From Diphasiastrum complanatum (lineage: Eukaryota; Streptophyta; Lycopodiopsida; Lycopodiales; Lycopodiaceae), in assembly GCA_029204225.1 (NCBI GenBank), contig CM055106.1, forward strand, positions 43,251,003 to 43,315,002: a stretch of DNA of 64,000 nt. The letters are read 5' to 3'. This document shows positions 1 to 11,625 of this stretch, piece by piece (within the stretch, counting starts at the first letter, position 1; every line of letters starts with the position of its first letter). The notes under the pieces were generated by a model. That model did no database searches and was not told the DNA's origin. It saw nothing but the letters and a program-made list of their open reading frames with translations. A program made the translations under genes and the position numbers.

Positions 1-781
1 TACCTCAACAGACAAGTCTCAGTTCTACCAACAAAGTGCACAATACTCAAATTCACAAAGGTTAAAGAAACTCGAAACTTGAACATGAACTCGAAACTCG
101 TAACATGAACACGAATTCACGAAATTGAGAAGCTTGAACATGAACTCGAACAATTCACGAGATTGAGAAGCTTGAACACGAAGTCGAACAAATAATTGTT
201 GTGAAACTGTTGCGAACAAACTTCTTGTTCAAACTTGAAGCTTGAAGCTCAAAATTTTCGCAAACTTGTCTCAAAAGAAGACTGTCGCGAAGCAGAAACT
301 GTCAGAGATACTATCACGAAAAAAATATTGTCGCAAATCTTTCGAGAACAGTCAAAACGAATGGATTCTGTTACAGAAGGAAAAAGGCCAAAGGACCTGT
401 CCTGTGATAATATAAATACATGTGCACTTATAGTAATAAGATAGACTCAAGCTCAGACTTAGATTCAGACTGAGTTATTTACGTATGCACTTGCGCACTT
501 ACGTACTCTTTGTAAGAGAGATACCACAAGGCAACAAGAAATGTATATCGATTCAGACTCAAAATTATAAAAATTTGTTTTCTGATCAAAGTTTCAGTCA
601 TTTATTTGATTATCTAGTTGTTTATCACATAGTCTCACATTCACGCATAATTCAATCAAAATAGAACTGCTCTATTAGTACATAGATCTGATTCAGGCAT
701 GATTAAAATGCTGATATTGGTGTGATTTGTTCAACCTCTAATTGTGTTCTCTGAGGAAGAATTCGCAAAACTTTTCCTACA
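1..781 (+). mobile_element. LTR-C copy 1, 5' end clipped by the window
   Basis: Solo LTR in the opposite orientation to the Copia-A integrase that follows. The full copy at 23719 begins TGTAGAACACC, so only a few bases are missing here. It ends CCTACA at 781 and is followed by ggaag (782-786), the complement of the cttcc target duplication seen at the other copies. A TATAAATA box lies at 411-418 on this strand. Bases 60-200 are degenerate repeats of a word like CTTGAACATGAACTCGAA. No coding capacity seen. Confidence 0.75.
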
Positions 782-1528
782 GGAAGTTCTTGGGTCGACT
801 ACTTTGATGCTTGAATAGCTCTGCAGATAGCGAGCTGTTGAAACTGCTTCAGCCCAAAAATTCTTGGGGAGCTGAGCATTTGACGGCATTGATCATGCTG
901 CATTAAGTAATGTTCGGTTCTTCCTTTTGGCTACATTCTGCTGTGGTGTGTAGCTGGTGGTGAACTGATGATGAGTGTCTCATGATGATAAGTAGTCAGA
1001 CATTTCGTCTAACAAGAACTCTCCACCACTGTTTGTACGCAGGGTCTTGAATCTTTGACCAGTCTGTGTCTCAGCAAATTGCTTGAATTCTTTGAAACGG
1101 TTAAATGCCTCAGACTTGTTCTTAATGAACATAATACTGGTGAATCTTGAACAGTCATTGATAAAAGTGAATAAATATAGTGTTGAACCTCAGAGAGGGA
1201 ATACTGACAGGGCCACACAAATGACTATGTATCAATTCTAAAATGGACTTAGGTCTAGTGGCTTGTCCCCTTGGAAATCTCGATCTAGGTTGTTTGCCTA
1301 GTAGGCACATCTCATAGACATGTCAAATGTTAGTGGAGGCAACATTAATATTTAGATTCTTGATACTATTATGATGCATTTACAAGATAGATCTCATGTT
1401 TAAGTGTCTTAATTTTTGATGCCATAATTGAGCATTTGAAGTACTCACATTAAGTGCATATTCATGACTCAAAATGTACAAATTGCCTTCTCTATTTTCA
1501 GAGAGGACTTCTTTACAGTTCTTATCCC
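782..1528 (-). pseudogene. Copia-A copy 1: integrase and GAG-pre-integrase fragment
   Basis: Minus-strand Ty1/copia pol fragment. Read from 1528 downwards it gives the GAG-pre-integrase segment (LYILSHEYALN, then LWHQKLRHLNMRS, the H-x4-H half of the integrase zinc finger), the C-x2-C half (CEMCLLGKQ), the core, and the segment ending at the LTR-C insertion. Stops and frame changes break it, so it makes no product. Upstream it runs into a TG/CA palindrome, so gag and the 5' LTR are missing. It lacks the internal tandem duplication present in the inverted-repeat arms. Confidence 0.85.
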
Positions 1529-1736
1529 CTGCGCGCACGCACACACACACCAACACATTCATATGTATGTATATATACAAACACCCACATATGTACACAT
1601 GTGGGGGTACATATGTGGGTGTGTGTATATATACATACATATCAATGTGTTGGTGTGTGGGTGTGGGTGTGGGTGTGGGCGTGGGCGTGGGCGTGGGCGT
1701 GTGTGTGTGCGTGTGTGTGTGCGTGTGCGTGTTTTA
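1529..1736. repeat. Alternating TG/CA palindrome 1
   Basis: Alternating purine-pyrimidine tract with an imperfect palindrome centred near 1600. The left side reads ACACACCAACACAT..ATGTATGTATATATAC..CCACATATGTAC and the right side is its complement, giving arms of roughly 55 bases. A G-rich tail of GGGTGT/GGGCGT units follows, then TTTTATTTGATAAATGC. The long reading frames across it are low-complexity and not genes. The same block occurs at 14004, 28650 and 51838. Confidence 0.9.
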
Positions 1737-3378
1737 TTTGATAAATGCCTGGAGGTCTATGCAAGATATTGATTGTGAAATATCTTTTTTAAAATTTCTA
1801 CGAGTAACAAGACAACACAAGGTGGGTGGACCCTTCATTCACAAGTTTCTATAATATTGGAGATGGCTCCATATTTCAAGAGATTTGATCTCATATTAGA
1901 TTGACCACAATCTTTCATTTATTCTAAGTGTCGATGGAAAAGTATCCAGAAAAATTCCAACTTTTTGGATGGTTGACATTTTGAAATATTAAAGTAACTA
2001 CATGTTGAACTTGAGTTGGAGCTTCTAGAATTTTGCTCTACATTTAGCAAGTAGAAATTTTTTTGTCTACAGACATACTATGAATCTGATTCTAAATCAA
2101 CTTTAATAGTCATTTTCACTCAATAGATAATGTTTCTTGTGTGCATTAAGAAACCTTTAAGCCTCTAATCAATCACTGCTTCAAAAAGGGTCTTGGTAGG
2201 AAAAGTCCACACCCAAGATTTCTCTCCTTGGATTTTAGCCTTACACATACCAAAATAACACCATACAACATCTATTGAGAGGTAAAGAAGCCATGCATTC
2301 TAACGATGAGCAATGACTGATTCGAAATGTGTTCAAGAACGATTGAGAACATAATTGCCAGTCCAAAGTTTACCTTAAGTATTATACCAATTTTTGAGTT
2401 GAAATCAATGTGCTGATGATGAAAGTTTTTACCGAATTCGGAAACATGATGATTAGACTAATTTTTTGATGAAAAACTCTAAGTTTTCAACAAAAATGTC
2501 AGCACCTCTCTTCCAACCTTCACCAGTCCTACTTAGCATTCCAAATATAATGGTTTTATTTAATGAGTTTGGCAAGAGTTAATTCCATTAGAATTTTTGC
2601 AATAAAGATTGTTTCTTCAAAATATTCATTTTAACCCTCGCCTACAAGCGGAATTTTGTTTTCAATTTGCCAAAAGAACCGTCACCTGAACTACCATATA
2701 TCTATTTGTGTAAAATCTATCTCCAGTCAGACGAGCAAAAGTTAGTTTTTCAGATTTGTCAGAAACAACCATTTAAGTGAGTTTTTTTTAAAATCCAAAA
2801 TAGTAAATGTGAACCCTCGCTAAGCGAACACTCTTACTCACTTTTACTTCAATCATGTCTTCCTCTACTGAAATTGATAGCTTTGCATCACCCAAATGCC
2901 GCATAAGCGTGATGTTCCTACTGAGACGAGCATCATGGCTTTGGCTAGCACTGAATTAGTGGTGGAATGGTTAACCCTTGTTGAGCCCTTGCTCAAGGCG
3001 ATGGGCATCCATTCACCACTGTATCCTCAAACAAAATCAGTATGGAGTCTATAAGTATGGCTTTTGACACTTGGGATGAGGCGAAGGCGAAGTTTTATGT
3101 TAAGTACCATGGTGTAGTACAAAAGGTGCGCGTGATTTTGGTCGCCCTTGTTGTTGTAGGGGTAGTTTATGGCCCTAGGTCCAATCCATCTCATAAGGTG
3201 GCCCATAGTGTTATTAAGCCTTTCCTAGACACCCGTACGACTCAATTGTAGAGCAACGAATATGGCTACCTCATTGAAACCTGCATCTTGGATTATGTAA
3301 TCCAAGTCGCCGCCAATCTTTTGAACCACTTCCTTATGGTTGGCAACCTGTGCAGGAGAGGGTTGCATTTTTTTTCTT

Positions 3379-3381
<3 letters not shown>
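1737..3381. repeat. Block M copy 1
   Basis: Unrecognised repeated block, also present at 28846-30487, inverted at 13151-14003 and 50330-51837, and as a short inverted piece at 39616-39892. It starts after the palindrome with ATAAATGCCTGGAGGTC and ends at a GA tract. Words of the type AACCCTCGC or AACCTTC occur near 2517, 2636 and 2812. They resemble the GCGAAGGTT words in the Gypsy-G leader, so M may derive from a gypsy-type leader. That is inference. Confidence 0.7.
2896..3365 (+). pseudogene. Decayed coding-like stretch in block M
   Basis: Two short overlapping frames look protein-like and are kept in the copy at 30 kb. The first, 2896-3054, starts MPHKRDVPTE and includes TELVVEWLTLVEPLLKAMG. 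The second, 3042-3251, starts MESISMAFDTWDEAKAKFY and continues in frame past its stop with EYGYLIETCILDYV to about 3365. A single frameshift near 3045 would connect them. I do not recognise the family; the FDTWDEAKAKFY segment faintly recalls FAR1-type domains, but that is weak. Probably a fossil of a transposon or gene exon. Confidence 0.35.

Positions 3382-3468
<87 letters not shown>
3382..3468 (+). repeat. (GA)n microsatellite
   Basis: About 43 uninterrupted GA units. The equivalent site in the duplicate at 30488 has only about ten units, with one AA interruption, so the tract changed length after the duplication. Confidence 0.97.
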
Positions 3469-3470
<2 letters not shown>

Positions 3471-4227
3471 TTTTTTAAATCATATGTTTTCATGTATTCA
3501 CTTCAGTGCCACACTTCGTAATAAGAGTGTGGGTGAACTAATTTGAGTAATGTAACTACATTTCAATTACTATTTTCGATTCGTAAAATCAATTTTTTCC
3601 TTTCTACAAAGAAAATGGAGGCGCCTCCTTGTGTGGAATTTGCGCGCCTCCCATTTTTTTTATTATCAAAAGGTGCATGTAAAAACAATTTACCTTTTGT
3701 TACGTGTATCTTTTGATTGGAATGTGGATGTAAAAAAAATTATGAAAATAAAGGTTAAAAAGAAAGGAAAAGATATTTTAGTGTCGAGGAAGATCCGCAT
3801 CCTTGACTGTTCCATGGTACGAGGGACCTTCTGCCTTAGGCTACCATTCTTGGATGAAAGCCCTTCCTCAGCGAAACCTCGGATGCATATGGGGGACGTC
3901 CACCCCCGCCCTGTCAAGTAGAGATTCCATTTGAGAGGAGTGCATTTGAGTCCCCCCCAAGCTGTGAAGATGCGAATGCCAATAGTCCTTAGACAAACAA
4001 GAGTGGAAAGGCCTTGAAAAGATAATTTAGTGTCGAGGAAGATATTTGAGTGGAAAGGCCTTGAAAAGATATTTTAGCGTCTCCTCAACTGCGCCTCAAG
4101 CCCCAGATGATGATGATTCATCGAGAATTTTGTGTATTGTAGGGCCAGAAGATCTAGACGATTAGGTTGTCGAGTCTCAGTGGAGCAGCCTGGAGGAAAT
4201 TGCAGCGAGCGAGACCGAGCGAGGTGG
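3469..4227 (+). other. Upstream region of GRP-1
   Basis: No gene recognised. Contains GGAGGCGCCTCC (3616-3627), a perfect palindrome, then an AT-rich stretch. A repeated phrase of the form GTGGAAAGGCCTTGAAAAGATA occurs near 4000 and again near 4050. The same sequence precedes GRP-2, GRP-4 and GRP-5, so it travels with the gene and probably holds its upstream control region. Open frames here on both strands are not supported as genes. Confidence 0.5.
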
Positions 4228-4235
4228 TATAAATT
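4228..4235 (+). promoter_or_regulatory. TATA box of GRP-1
   Basis: TATAAATT, 129 bases upstream of the first in-frame ATG. Conserved at the same place before GRP-2 (31292), GRP-4 (39151-39158, minus) and GRP-5 (62147-62154, minus). Position and sequence fit a plant TATA box; the transcription start is not shown. Confidence 0.55.
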
Positions 4236-4356
4236 AAGCTCTAACTCTCGACTAACATTATCAGTCAGGCTTTTCAAAGGATTATAGCATCTCAAGTCGA
4301 CGAGCCAATATCTGATCAATTTCTGTAGTATTGTTTATGAATCTGTTGAATCTTTC

Positions 4357-5171
4357 ATGACAATAGTTGTACGAATTGGCAAGATGGATAGAAATGAGGT
4401 AGCTAATAGAAAGTTATTGCTTTTCATCGCTGGTATATGGTTGCTTTGTGTGGAGTTAGTGCATGCCCGCGATAACACCTTTCAGCCCGTGCGGACGGTT
4501 CTACGTTACTCACAACCTAATGCTGCTGCAACAACGTCCGAGGCATCATCACATTTTACAGAAAAGAATGTTGCTGGTACAGATCACGGAGGTGGCAGCT
4601 CTGATAATTCCAAATACTACGCCGACAGCCAAAGTCGAAGTCCAGATCATGGATTAAATTCAATCGATCGAAAGAAATTTGGAATTGGACTTGACCTTGG
4701 TCATGAGAATAACAATATTGGATTGGGTCTCGGAAATGGCATCGGAGTGGGTCTAGAAAACGGTGCCGGCACAGAAATTGGAACTCGAATAGGCGTTCGC
4801 ATACTCAATGGAGCTACAAGTGCTCATGATAGAGGTTCTGGCTCTGGTCAAGATCTGGGAGCTGGAAATGCAAACGGTAGTGGTTCTGATTTAGGTGGCG
4901 AAGGTGCTGTTGGGCAAGGCGGTGGAGCTGGAGGTGAAATATATTGGTAGTGGTGCTACAGGTGGTTCTAAAGGTGGCAGTGGTCAAGGAAATAGAGCAG
5001 GAGGCGGTGGCTCAGGGGGAAACGAAGATGGAAATACTGTTACTGGAAAAGGAGACCGGTAATGGTAGTGGTAGCGGAAAAGGAAATGAAAATTCTGCCC
5101 CTGGAAAAGAAGAAGGTGCGGGACATGGTGCTGGCAAAGGTAGCAGGAGAGGAAAAGAAAATGGAAATTAA
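4357..5171 (+). pseudogene. GRP-1: glycine-rich secreted protein, two frameshifts
   Basis: Same gene as the intact copy at 31421. The frame opens at 4357, with a second Met at 4384 directly before the signal peptide (LLLFIAGIWLLCVELVHA). It runs through the Gly-rich body to a premature TAG ending at 4950. Compared with the intact copy there is one extra base near 4937 (GGTGAAATATATTGG against GGTGGACATATTGG). A second extra C lies near 5055 (GGAGACCGG against GGAGACGG). The original C-terminal tail (APGKEEGAGHGAGKGSRRGK) is still readable up to the stop at 5171. If expressed it would lose the last quarter of the protein. Promoter and 3' flank are intact, so a transcript is possible. Confidence 0.85.
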
Positions 5172-6442
5172 TATTGCTCCCAGAAATGGACAGTGATTGG
5201 GTGGTGAATCAACTACATTTCACCTCTAATTCTCAGCCTGTCGCTGTGTGTGAGATTTTTTATTAAGTACACAATGATAGTTACTAGCTGCATCTACTAG
5301 CGGTCAAGAGACTGCTATAGTATTGATGTGAATAGAGATGGCAATGAGCCGACAAGGAATTAAACCAAGAATTGTAACGTAAAATTAAGTCGAAATAGGT
5401 ACTGTACACCCTTGAAAAACTTAAACGACAATGATGTGGTTGGATTTATGTCAAACTTTATCAGAGTAATTTTCTTCCTCCTTAGCAAACTGAAATATCT
5501 AGAGCTGCAACCATCGTCAACCCTTCAATAAAGCATATGAATATGTGATATTTTAAGTATCTATCCATATGTTTTTCTTTAAAACAACATCAAAATATGA
5601 ATCTCTTTCCGCACAATATGTTCTGATCATTGGTGACATGCATGCAATATGTTCTGATCATTGGTGACATGCATGCAATATTTGTATTTTCTTGCATTGA
5701 TACGTTGAAAATTTGTGCTAACAATCATCAACATTGTTGCTCATATCTTAATATGGGAATCCATTTCCTAAAATTCATGAACACTAGCATAATACCTTTT
5801 TTACAATAGCTTATTGCAAAGGAAGAACATTTGAAAGTTCACATATTAGATAAAACAACGCTTGTCCATGGTGATAATTGCGATGTGTATAATTTTTTTT
5901 CTCCCTATATTGTAGAACGCAAGTAATAAAATCAATCTCCAAATAAAAAACTTGTAATTTGCTTTTAGACACTGTTCCCATTATAAAAAGGTGGAATTAA
6001 AACATCTCACCATAAACTAAGCTATTGACAACATGCATGCTTTTGTCTCTAGCATAAGCATTAATTAGATACTTAAAATAAGTATGAATTTGTGCATGCA
6101 ATAAATTGATGTTGTTTAACATCAATGATGCACTTGTCCATTTCTTTATCAAAAGAACACATGGAATGGAGATCGCATTTGACAATGCAACTCCTATATT
6201 CTTCATTACAATCGATGAGAGACACATTGAAACGTTGATTGATTTTTCTCTTATACGTCCTTTCCAATGCACACGAGTGGAATCAAGCTTCAAACCTTAA
6301 AGTTAATAAAAGGATATGATTTGTGATTATTGAGATATTTTTCATAACCGATATTAACAAACCACACAATCTCTAAGATCTTATTGGTATTGAAACTCAA
6401 AGGTAAATGCACTACATAGAGAGCTTATGTCATGCAAGAGAG
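5172..6442 (+). other. 3' flank of GRP-1
   Basis: No gene recognised. A possible polyadenylation signal AATAAA lies at 5527-5532, about 355 bases after the stop; it is conserved after GRP-2. A 31-base tandem duplication lies at 5614-5675. Short frames at 5997-6300 on both strands are conserved in the copies at 33.1-33.4 kb and 11.8-12.1 kb but match nothing I know. The flank ends where LTR-B begins. Confidence 0.5.
5614..5675. repeat. 31-base tandem duplication
   Basis: Two adjacent copies of a unit beginning CAATATGTTCTGATCATTGG. Two copies are also present near 32690-32755, but only one in the inverted module near 12385-12420. It therefore separates the direct-duplicate lineage from the inverted copy. 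Confidence 0.9.
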
Positions 6443-6937
6443 TGTTGGATTTACTCCTACTACTAAATCCCATTTTAGTCTACGTCCATTCATGTTGCAT
6501 ATTTACTAACGTTGTCACGCAGTCTGCATATTTACATGCAAATTCGCACAGGCGAAGAAAAGGCGAACAAATCACGACACTGTGTTCTTACACAGGTTAT
6601 GGTGACAGGCGAAAAGGGGACACTATCTTATAGAATGCCAAAGGTGTCCTAAAAGCAAAGGCACCCTGTAAATCTAATCCTAAGGCTGTTCATAAGAAGT
6701 GACGCACTTTTCGCATCAGCACCAACGTTCACTTCAGTACTGACTGACGTCGCACCCTTTTCACGCTCACCCCATGCAATTGCGCTAACAGATTGGACAA
6801 GAATGCAGCCACCCACGATCTCTTTCAGACAGCACATCCACTCTGTACTTTCACATTTGCACACCTATAATATCATGTATATATATATTGGATACCATCT
6901 GGGTATTCGAGTGGATGAGGTTGATGAAACCAAGAAG
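6443..6937 (+). mobile_element. LTR-B, 3' truncated
   Basis: Begins TGTTGGATTTACTCC right after the GRP 3' flank (CATGCAAGAGAG). It ends abruptly after GATGAAACCAAG, where block V begins. It matches the 5' LTR of Copia-B at 33513 and, inverted, at 11625. The pol part that follows those copies is absent here, so this is the left remnant of the same insertion. Confidence 0.75.
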
Positions 6938-7170
6938 AAGACTTAAAACTTGTGGTGAGGTCAAAAAGTCAAATTCTTCCCCAAGTAGGCCAACCATAAA
7001 ATAGTCTCAGGTCCCTTTATGGATTCAATGTGACGGGACAAAGAATCTTCATTTTAACACAACCTTCATGATGAAGGTTGCATAAATTGAACAATCTTAT
7101 GTGCAAAGGCTTGTTCAAATAATAATAATAATAAATCTCAAATTTGAATTTCACATTGGACAAGGGGCCC
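6938..7170 (-). repeat. Block V fragment (minus)
   Basis: Inverse of the start of block V that follows the Copia-A RNase H end at 15053, 18754 and 59341. Includes an AAT triplet run near 7120 and the short palindrome CAACCTTCATGATGAAGGTTG near 7062-7082. No gene seen. Confidence 0.7.
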
Positions 7171-7430
7171 TTCTCAACACTTTAGTCAAGATATCCGCCA
7201 ACATACTGTCAGTTGGACAGTAACTTCATTCGACAACCTTGTTCAGAACTTTCTCTCTAAGAAAATGAAATTGAACTTCGATGTGCTTAGTTCTGGAGTG
7301 AGGTTGTGGGTTCAGAGATAGAGCAATACAGCTTTGATTGTCGCAATAGAGTATAGTTGGACTATATTGAGGGATCATAGACCCCGAAGCAATCTTCTAA
7401 GCTAGATGATTTCCTTTACTACAGAGGTTG
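7171..7430 (-). pseudogene. Copia-A RNase H C-terminal fragment
   Basis: Minus-strand end of a copia RNase H, homologous to 18473-18753. The start is EIIWLRR-like and the end LADILTK-like. Frame changes are visible, and the element's 5' part is lost beyond the adjoining LTR-A. Confidence 0.75.
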
Positions 7431-8341
<911 letters not shown>

Positions 8342-8880
8342 CTAAGTATGTTGTTTCATAAATGTAAATGCCAAAGTTGGCCTAGATGGAACTCGAGCCA
8401 TATGGATTTATCATATCTAGTTGGTAGAATACAACTTGCATATAGATTGCATATAGTGAAATGGACACATGCATGATGATTTGTACAATTCTAGTTAGAA
8501 ATAGGACACTTGGTAAAAGTAGGTAGAGATACATGCATGAGATGTGACAAATGTTACTTAGACTCTAGTTTTCACTTTAGATGTAATTGAAAGGTGGATG
8601 GATGTCGTTCTACCTCGAGCTACCTCAAACTCCATAAATATGTGTAGCTATTCTCATAATTTTTGTTGAAGAACCAAAGCTTTGTAGCTATTCAATGCCA
8701 TTTTGGATCTATATCAAATTTTGCTTGAATATCTCTCTCTCTCTCTCTTTCTCTCTCTAACTCGTGTTGAGACTAATGCTCATACACTAAATTCTTGTAC
8801 TTTTACTCCCTCGAAAGTAAAGCTATCATTCTCTGATTCTTAGCATGCTAGATTGTTGTTAAGCCATTAGATTATGTACT
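8342..8880. repeat. Block X copy 1
   Basis: Inverted relative to 49611-50216. Contains a short CT-rich tract (8730-8758) and repeated CATGCATG words. The other copy has about 90 extra bases, which are deleted here near 8450. No gene recognised. Confidence 0.7.
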
Positions 8881-9162
8881 AGTATTGCCCTACAGTAATC
8901 CGAAGAGAGAGAGAGGTGTGCAACAGTTGCCTTTAAGAAATGCGAAGCTATGAGGCTCTGGCTGTGTGGAGGTGCTCCGAGGTAGGCACTAAAGAATGAA
9001 CGAGGCTCCGAAAATCCTGAATAGTGCAAAATGTGTGACAATGGCCCTTTAGATATGCAGTGCCTTGCCTTTGAAAATAGCGAGTTGCCCTTAGGAAATG
9101 CGAAGATGGCGGTTTATAGTCAGCCGCTAAAACTGCCATTGAAATTGGACTCTCTCACAAAG
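8881..9162. other. Single-copy spacer
   Basis: Not seen elsewhere in the window. Carries a roughly 22-base phrase, GTTGCCYTTARGAAATGCGAAG, twice (about 8925 and 9084), 159 bases apart. Overlapping short minus-strand frames have no recognisable content. Confidence 0.5.
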
Positions 9163-9835
9163 CTAGGAACTCGAGTTGGACCCTTTTTATAGTAGAGAGG
9201 AGGACCCTGGCCTCTGAATCCTATTGGTCCAGTCTTCCCTCTCTTTTTATTCAAATTTGAAAAAGTGTGGGAACCATCCAAATTGGAGGGAGACACAACT
9301 TTATTCACTTAACTTGACATTTAGGCCCTGCGACATTAAAAGTCTCGCAAAAAGGCCTAAACTCCTTTTATTGACTTTTAACTAATCAACCAAATAGCTA
9401 TGTGATCATCGGGTTGGACTTACACAAGCAGGGTGCCAAATCCTCTCACTTATTAACTAGGGTTAGGGTTGCCTTGGGATCTGCAAACCCTCCAACAGTT
9501 AGATGCTTCAAAAGAAAACACTAATGATACTCAGAAGGCTCAAAGGTGTTCAATTGCATCAAACTTAGTCTTGATCGTCAGTTTCTTGTGCAGGATGCTC
9601 AAAACAATGGATTCAAAATCAAGCAACATTGAATCAAATCAAAAAGTGCTCACTCGGATTTTGGACCTCTCCCTACCCTCTTTAAGAACTTATAACTCTT
9701 GATAGACACATTAGATTGATTTGGTATCAATTTCTATGGAAAGTACTCTTCATACTTTCCATCAAGCTATAACACCACTATCTTTGGACCAACTAGCAAG
9801 GAAATAGAAGGGACTGAAAATCATTGATTTTCACA
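9163..9835 (-). mobile_element. LTR-G fragment
   Basis: Matches 48612-49284, the U3 and TATA portion of the Gypsy-G LTR, in the same orientation. It starts (minus strand, from 9835) TGTGAAAATCAATG and includes the TATAAAAAGGG box near 9180-9195. The R/U5 part is missing. LTR-B lies immediately beyond it. Confidence 0.7.
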
Positions 9836-9851
9836 CATTTGATAAAATGTG

Positions 9852-10465
9852 AAGAGAGGGGAGGAGATGAGCGCATCACCATTGCACAAGAGAGAGAGGC
9901 GTTGATTTTTCATCTTTTAGGATTTTTTTAAGTTTTCTTAGATTTGAGATGAATATGTCGTCTTCTTCTTGGTTTCATCAACCTCATCCACTCAAATACT
10001 CAGATGGTATCCAATATATATATACATGATATTACAGGTGTGTAGATGTGAAAGTACAGAGTGGATGTGCTGTCTGAAAGAGATCGTGGGTGGCTGCAGT
10101 TGTTGTCCAATCTGTTAGCGCAATTGCATGGGGTGAGTGTGAAAAGGGTGCGACGTCAATCAATATTGAAGTGAACGTTGGTGATGATGCGAAAAGTGCG
10201 TCACTTCTTATGAACAGCCTTAGGATTAGATTTACAGGGTGACTTTGCTTTTAGAGCACCTTTGGCATTCTGTAAGATAGTGTCCCCTTTTCACGTGTCA
10301 CCATAACCTGTGTAAGAACACAGTGTCGCGATTCGTTCGCCTTTTATTCGTCTGTGCGAATTTGTGTGTAAATATGCAGACTGCGTGACAACGTTATTAA
10401 ATATGCAGCATGAATGGAGACAAATTAAAATGGGATTTAGGAGAGTAGAAGGAGTAAATCCAACA
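9852..10465 (-). mobile_element. Copia-B 3' LTR (LTR-B)
   Basis: Minus strand, starting TGTTGGATTTACTCC at 10465 directly after a polypurine tract. It is the longest LTR-B copy and shows the part missing from the truncated 5' LTRs, beyond GATGAAACCAAG. The far end near 9852 is uncertain because no clear CA end or target duplication could be fixed. Confidence 0.7.
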
Positions 10466-10473
10466 CCCCCCTT
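10466..10473 (-). promoter_or_regulatory. Polypurine tract of Copia-B
   Basis: AAGGGGGG on the minus strand, abutting the TGTTGG start of the 3' LTR. This is the standard site for plus-strand DNA priming in LTR elements. It fixes the element's orientation and LTR boundary. Confidence 0.8.
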
Positions 10474-10474
10474 A

Positions 10475-11124
10475 ATTTGGATCCGTGAATGCCTTGATCT
10501 TCAGATTGAGCAACGCACAAAATCTGTTGTGTGCATTAACGCTGAGTGCTTTCGTGAAAATGTCTGCAACCATGTACTGCATTCTGTAGTACGTTAAGCT
10601 TACCACTCTGTCAAGAACCTTGCCCCTGATGTAGTGATATCTTATCTCAATGTGCTTACTCCTAGAATGAAATCTAGGGTTGGCCGATAAGGCAATAGCA
10701 CTTTGGTTATCACAAAATAAAATTGTAGGGCTGTATTGATACAGCTTGATGTCTGACATCAAATTTCTCAACCAAAATGCTTCCTTGATATATTCTGCTT
10801 CAGTAGAAGAAAGTGCGATAGATATTTTCTTACGACTATTCCGCAAATTGGGATCGCCGTTGAGGAAGAAAGTAAATCTAGATGTGGACTTACGATTTTC
10901 TGCATCTCCTCCCCAGCTTGCATCAGAATAACTACTGAGCTGATGAAGATTGTCGTTGCTAACATCTCCATCACAGATGCACTGGTCCATGGTAGCTCAA
11001 AAATATCTCTTGACTCAAATAAGAGCCTTCCAACGGGTAATTCCAGGATTAGCCATGTATTGGATGAGTGAGGTAACATCAAAAGAGATATCTGTTCTTG
11101 TACAGAACATTGTGTACATGAGAG
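10475..11124 (-). pseudogene. Copia-B reverse transcriptase end and RNase H
   Basis: Minus-strand copia pol remnant. The end of the RT region (HWKALIRVKRYF-like) leads into an RNase H with YSDASWGGDAENRKSTSRF, ALSSTEAEYI, FCDNQSAIALSANP and VADIFTKAL. The first RNase H aspartate (SDAS), the glutamate (STEAE) and CDNQSA are kept. A small gap follows EAEYI, where the copy at 34 kb has about five more residues. All of gag, protease, integrase and most of RT are missing. The upstream junction, at about 11125, joins pol directly to a truncated 5' LTR. The same junction occurs at 34010, so the deletion predates duplication. Confidence 0.88.
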
Positions 11125-11625
11125 ATTCTTGGTTTCATCAACCTCATCCACTCGAATACTCAGATGGTATCCAATATATATATACATGATATTACAGGTG
11201 TGCAGATGCGAAAGTACAGAGTGGATGTATTGTCTGTAAGAGATCGTGGGTGGCTGCAGTCATTGTCCAATCTGTTAGCGCAATTGCATGGGGTAAGCTT
11301 GAAAAGGGTGCGACGTCAGTCAGTACTGAAGTGGACGTTGGTGATGATGCAAAAAGTGCGTCACTTTTTATGAACAGCCTTAGGATTGGATGTACAAGGT
11401 GCCTTTGCTTTTAAAGCACCATTGGCATTCTGTAAGATAGTGTCCCCTTTTCGCATGTCACCATAACCTGTGTAAAAACATACTGTCATGATTTGTTCGC
11501 CTTTTCTTCGTTTGTGCGAATTTGCGTGTAAATATGCAGATTGCGTGACAACATTTGTAAATATGCAACATGAATGGAGGCAGACTAAACTGGGATTTAG
11601 GAGAGTAGAAGGAGTAAATCCAACA
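11125..11625 (-). mobile_element. Copia-B 5' LTR (LTR-B), 3' truncated
   Basis: Minus strand, TGTTGGATTTACTCC at 11625 down to GATGAAACCAAGAA at 11125. Corresponds to 33513-34010 and 6443-6937. No primer site remains because the deletion removed the LTR end and leader. Confidence 0.75.

Noticed and set aside
1454-1854. Long open frames rich in Val/Cys/Gly or Thr/His over the TG/CA tracts (also 14.0-14.5, 27.8-28.9 and 51.7-52.8 kb)
   Set aside because: They are translations of alternating TG/CA repeats, open on both strands, with no non-repetitive protein content.
3293-3546. Frames encoding Leu-Ser or Arg-Glu runs (also 7491-7724 and 35554-35736)
   Set aside because: Produced by GA/CT microsatellites.
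4074-4319. 82-residue minus-strand frame divergent from GRP, conserved in four copies (31135, 39067, 62063)
   Set aside because: It overlaps the TATA box and upstream region; conservation is explained by recent duplication, and no domain is seen.
5997-6300. Overlapping frames on both strands in the GRP 3' flank, with a faint PPR-like or DUF247-like look
   Set aside because: No repeat periodicity or conserved motif could be confirmed, and both strands are open, which argues for chance.
8859-9139. Two overlapping minus-strand frames
   Set aside because: Single-copy spacer with no recognisable protein features; open by chance.
10005-10030. TGGTATCC next to LTR-B taken as a primer binding site
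   Set aside because: It lies inside the LTR on the wrong side of the LTR end, and the match to the Met-tRNA site stops after 7 bases.
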